A DNA stretch of 44,688 nt. It comes from Actinomycetota bacterium (GTDB lineage: Bacteria > Actinomycetota > Acidimicrobiia > Acidimicrobiales > Aldehydirespiratoraceae). The notes beneath the pieces were generated by a model, which saw only the letters and a list, made by a program, of their open reading frames with translations, was not told where the DNA came from and searched no databases. Below are positions 41,911 to 44,688 of this stretch, piece by piece; the first letter of the stretch is position 1; each line of letters opens with the position of its first letter. Made by a program: the position numbers and the translations under genes. The stretch lies in the NCBI GenBank assembly GCA_029979265.1, contig JAPOHW010000010.1, forward strand, positions 1 to 44,688, read 5' to 3'.

Positions 41911-43896
41911 ATGTCCGATGTGATCTCCGTAGTGCTGCCCGACGGCTCCCGCCGCGAACTCCCGGCCGGTGCGACGACGTTGACCCTTGCCGAATCGATC
42001 GGACCTCGACTTGCTTCCGATGCGATCATCGGTGTGGTCGACGGCCTCGAGGTCGACGTGAACGTTCCGCTCACCGACGGCGCCGCCGTCGAGATCGTGA
42101 CGTCGTCGAGTGAGCGTGGTCTGCGCACCATTCGCCATTCGACCGCCCATGTGATGGCGCAGGCGATCCTCGATCTCTACCCGGGAGCACAGCTGGCGAT
42201 CGGCCCGCCGATCGAGTTCGGGTTCTACTACGACGTCGAGTTGCCGGACGGCAAGACGCTCAGCGACGACGACCTCGAGCACATCGAGGCTCGGATGACC
42301 GAGATCGTTGCCGCCGACCAAGCCTTCGTGCGTCACGAGCTGCCCGCATCGGAGGCGGCCGCGTTCTTCGCCGACGAGCCGTACAAGGCCGAGATCATCG
42401 AGCGGGTGATCAGCGGCGCGGCCAGTGGGGAGGACGCAGGCGAGATCGGCGGAGGCGACTCGATCAGCTACTACAGCAACGGCCCGGTGGGTGAGGAGGG
42501 GACATTCCGCGACATGTGCACCGGTCCCCACGTTCCGTCGACCGGGCGACTTGCGCATTTCAAACTGCAGTCCGTTGCGGGTGCCTACTGGCGAGGCGAT
42601 GTCACCCGTCCGATGCTGCAACGCATCTACGGCACCGCCTGGGATTCGAAGAAAGCACTCCGGGCCCATCTGCAGATGTTGGCCGAAGCGGAGAAGCGCG
42701 ATCATCGCCGCCTCGCCGCCGAACTCGATCTTGTCAGCTGGCCCGATGAACTCGGCCCCGGCCTCGCCGTGTGGCATCCCAAAGGGGCACTGATCCGGAA
42801 GATCATGGAGGACTACTCACGCGATCGTCATGAGCACGGTGGCTATGAGTTCGTCGTCTCCCCTCACATCGCAAAGTCGGTGCTGTGGGAGACCTCCGGT
42901 CACCTCGACTTCTACGCCGACGGCATGTATCCGCCCATGGAGATGGATGGCGCGACCTACTACCCGAAGCCGATGAACTGCCCGTTCCACGTCATGATCT
43001 ACCGCTCGCGGCAGCGGAGCTATCGCGAACTCCCGCTCCGGATGTTCGAGTTGGGGGCGGTGTACCGCTATGAGTTGTCCGGAGCAGTCCACGGTCTCAT
43101 GCGCAGCCGAGGCTTCACACAGGACGACAGCCACATCTTCACCACCCAGGAAGCCATTCAGAGCGAATTGGCCTCGCTGCTCGACTTCGTCCTGTCGGTC
43201 CTGCGGGCGTTCGGCTTCGACGACTTTCAGGCAAAGCTCTCGACTCGCCCGCCGGTGAAGTCGGTCGGCGACGACGCCCTGTGGGACGAAGCAACCGCCG
43301 GCTTGCGCGCCGCACTCGACACACAGGGTCTGGACTACGTCGTCGACGAGGGAGGCGGAGCGTTCTACGGTCCCAAGATCGACGTCGACGTGAAAGATGC
43401 GATCGGTCGTGCCTGGCAGTTGTCGACGATTCAGCTCGACTTCAATTTGCCGGAGCATTTCGATCTCGAATACGTGGCCAGTGATGGCAGCCGCAAACGG
43501 CCCGTCATGATCCATCGTGCGTTGATGGGCTCGATCGAGCGATTCTTCGGTGTGCTGATCGAGCACTACGCTGGGGCGTTCCCGGCGTGGCTTGCGCCGA
43601 CGCAGGTGCGCGTGCTGCCGGTGGCCGACGTCCATCAGCCCTATGCCGACGGCCTCGTGGCCGACATGCGTGAGGCCGGCTTTCGGGTTGACACCGTCGG
43701 TGCTGTCGAACCGCTGGGCAAACGGGTTCGCAACGGCAAGGTCGAGAAGGTGCCCTACGTCCTTGTGGTTGGCGACGACGATGTCGCCAACGGCACGGTC
43801 GGCGTCAATCGTCGCGGTGAGGACACCCCGGAGCGTGATGTGACGGTCGCCGCATTCGTCGAAGCACTCCGGGTCGAGGTGGACGAGAAGCGGTGA
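41911..43896 (+). CDS. thrS: Threonyl-tRNA synthetase
   Basis: A 661-residue class II aminoacyl-tRNA synthetase. It has a TGS domain (1-65), a second editing-type domain with HSTAHVMAQA, then the class II core. The zinc ligands are Cys357 (MNCPFHV), His408 (DDSHIF) and His535 (MIHRALMGS), with the spacing seen in E. coli ThrRS. The anticodon-binding domain fills the last 110 residues. thrS followed by a HIT gene is a common actinobacterial order. Confidence 0.97.
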   Translation: MSDVISVVLPDGSRRELPAGATTLTLAESIGPRLASDAIIGVVDGLEVDVNVPLTDGAAVEIVTSSSERGLRTIRHSTAHVMAQAILDLYPGAQLAIGPPIEFGFYYDVELPDGKTLSDDDLEHIEARMTEIVAADQAFVRHELPASEAAAFFADEPYKAEIIERVISGAASGEDAGEIGGGDSISYYSNGPVGEEGTFRDMCTGPHVPSTGRLAHFKLQSVAGAYWRGDVTRPMLQRIYGTAWDSKKALRAHLQMLAEAEKRDHRRLAAELDLVSWPDELGPGLAVWHPKGALIRKIMEDYSRDRHEHGGYEFVVSPHIAKSVLWETSGHLDFYADGMYPPMEMDGATYYPKPMNCPFHVMIYRSRQRSYRELPLRMFELGAVYRYELSGAVHGLMRSRGFTQDDSHIFTTQEAIQSELASLLDFVLSVLRAFGFDDFQAKLSTRPPVKSVGDDALWDEATAGLRAALDTQGLDYVVDEGGGAFYGPKIDVDVKDAIGRAWQLSTIQLDFNLPEHFDLEYVASDGSRKRPVMIHRALMGSIERFFGVLIEHYAGAFPAWLAPTQVRVLPVADVHQPYADGLVADMREAGFRVDTVGAVEPLGKRVRNGKVEKVPYVLVVGDDDVANGTVGVNRRGEDTPERDVTVAAFVEALRVEVDEKR

Positions 43897-43900
43897 TGGC

Positions 43901-44422
43901 GTGAGCCTCGAACAGCTCTGGGCTGGTTGGCGTCTTCGTTACATCGAAGGTGCCGATGGTACAGAGGACAAGCGCTCTTCCTCCCGATCCGAGAGCCTGA
44001 CCCTCTTCGAGGCGATCTTCCGATCCGATCTCCCCGACGACGAGCGCTATGTGCTCTGGACCGGCGAAACCTGCTTTGCCCTGCTCAATGCGTTCCCCTA
44101 CACGAATGGTCACCTGATGGTGCTTCCGCAGCGTGGGGTGGCGTCGCTCGACGGCCTCACCGACGATGAGTACACCGAGCTCTGGACCGGCGTGCGGTCT
44201 GCAACGCACGCAGTGCAGGCGGCGTACGAGCCCGAGGGCATCAATGTCGGGCTCAACCTCGGGCGCGGGGCAGGTGCCGGCGTGCCCGACCACCTGCACG
44301 TGCACGTGCTTCCGCGCTGGGGCGGTGACACGAACTTCATGACCACCGTTGCCAATACCCGGGTCTTGCCCGAGTCGCTCGGTGACTCCTGGCGACGTCT
44401 TTCCGAAGCTTGGCCCGCATAA
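43901..44422 (+). CDS. HIT-family hydrolase (Ap4A phosphorylase-like)
   Basis: A 173-residue nucleotide hydrolase or transferase. The catalytic triad motif is HLHVHV (His131, His133, His135), in DHLHVHVLPRW. The N-terminal half includes FPYTNGHLMVLP, the nucleotide-binding region. Members cleave dinucleoside polyphosphates or AMP-linked compounds. Starts at GTG 43901, four bases after the thrS stop, so it is in the same transcript. Confidence 0.9.
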   Translation: MSLEQLWAGWRLRYIEGADGTEDKRSSSRSESLTLFEAIFRSDLPDDERYVLWTGETCFALLNAFPYTNGHLMVLPQRGVASLDGLTDDEYTELWTGVRSATHAVQAAYEPEGINVGLNLGRGAGAGVPDHLHVHVLPRWGGDTNFMTTVANTRVLPESLGDSWRRLSEAWPA

Positions 44423-44425
44423 CCT
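44420..44425 (+). promoter_or_regulatory. -10 box TAACCT, 6 bases before ATG 44432
   Basis: Overlaps the TAA stop of the HIT gene; leaderless-type spacing to the last gene. Confidence 0.4.
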
Positions 44426-44431
44426 GATCGT

Positions 44432-44688
44432 ATGGCTGAGATCGACGAGGGCGACTTCCGCGACGAGCTGCCGGCTGACCTCGATCCGTCGCAAGTCACG
44501 GCGCCGTACCTCTTTCCCAACAACAGTCGGCGCAGGATCCCGGCGGTGCTCTACACGTTGGTCGGACTCGGTTGCCTGGTGCTCTGGTGGGCAGCCGGCG
44601 ACCAGGCAGTCTTGGTCAACCGGGGCGTCGCCGTCGCCGGCGTAGTGCTGATCGTCATTGCGCTGTACCACTGGCAGGGCGCATGGGA
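44432..44688 (+). CDS. Membrane protein, 3' end beyond the window
   Basis: The first 85 residues are visible. A charged start (MAEIDEGDFRDELPADLDP) is followed by two hydrophobic segments, IPAVLYTLVGLGCLVLWWAA and VAVAGVVLIVIALYHW. It follows thrS and HIT, a place where actinobacteria often have lipid-synthesis or envelope genes. No family is recognised from this part. Confidence 0.65.
   Translation, partial: MAEIDEGDFRDELPADLDPSQVTAPYLFPNNSRRRIPAVLYTLVGLGCLVLWWAAGDQAVLVNRGVAVAGVVLIVIALYHWQGAW

Noticed and set aside
1..44688. CRISPR arrays, tRNA or rRNA genes, transposases, prophage genes
   Set aside because: No direct repeats with regular spacing, no cloverleaf or rRNA-like stretch, and no integrase, transposase or phage structural protein was seen by reading.

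Overview
The window reads as a chromosomal segment of a high-GC actinobacterium, most likely from the class Acidimicrobiia (the Ilumatobacter-like, aquatic lineages). The grounds are a mycothiol-pathway ligase (MshC), an InhA-type FabI, a heliorhodopsin, many FAD/NAD oxidoreductases, P450s and SDRs, and many start codons that sit directly behind a TANNNT -10 box, as leaderless actinobacterial genes do. The class assignment is an inference from gene content. No tRNA, rRNA, CRISPR array, insertion sequence or prophage gene was seen. Genes are packed tightly: about a dozen neighbours share a 4-base ATGA/GTGA overlap.

Layout. 1-6.5 kb: 3' end of an FAD oxidoreductase, a site-2 protease with CBS domains, a 2-oxoglutarate oxygenase and aconitase B. 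6.5-12.6 kb: an MFS carrier with an MBL-fold hydrolase, a dienelactone hydrolase, a siderophore-reductase-type protein coupled to a Baeyer-Villiger-type monooxygenase, and a divergent heliorhodopsin. 12.6-18 kb: an enoyl-CoA hydratase/MalY aminotransferase/DUF169 operon, a hydroxyisobutyrate-dehydrogenase-like enzyme, an HSL-type hydrolase and ThrH. 18-25.5 kb: a cluster of SRPBCC (START-like) and SDR proteins, then a P450-SDR-TrpB-like operon. 25.5-30 kb: a cupin, a DUF72 protein and a cell-envelope cluster of two lipoproteins and two membrane proteins that looks metal-related. 30-37.4 kb: a second dienelactone hydrolase, an M23 peptidase, a thiamine pyrophosphokinase, and a heterodimeric ABC exporter followed by a stand-alone ATPase. 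37.4-44.7 kb: two CNNM/CorC-type membrane proteins, FabI, MshC, ThrRS, a HIT protein and the start of a membrane protein.

The most interesting items are the heliorhodopsin with its complete retinal pocket and divergent redox neighbours; the lipoprotein/cupredoxin/polytopic-membrane cluster at 27.0-30.1 kb, whose membrane protein would be processed to an N-terminal histidine; the SRPBCC/SDR cluster; and a recurring -10 box 6-9 bases from start codons that fixes many translation starts. Using that box, two genes (27464-28344 and 37406-38721) and possibly a third small ORF (2382-2555) are each one base short in a homopolymer, which suggests assembly errors rather than biology.
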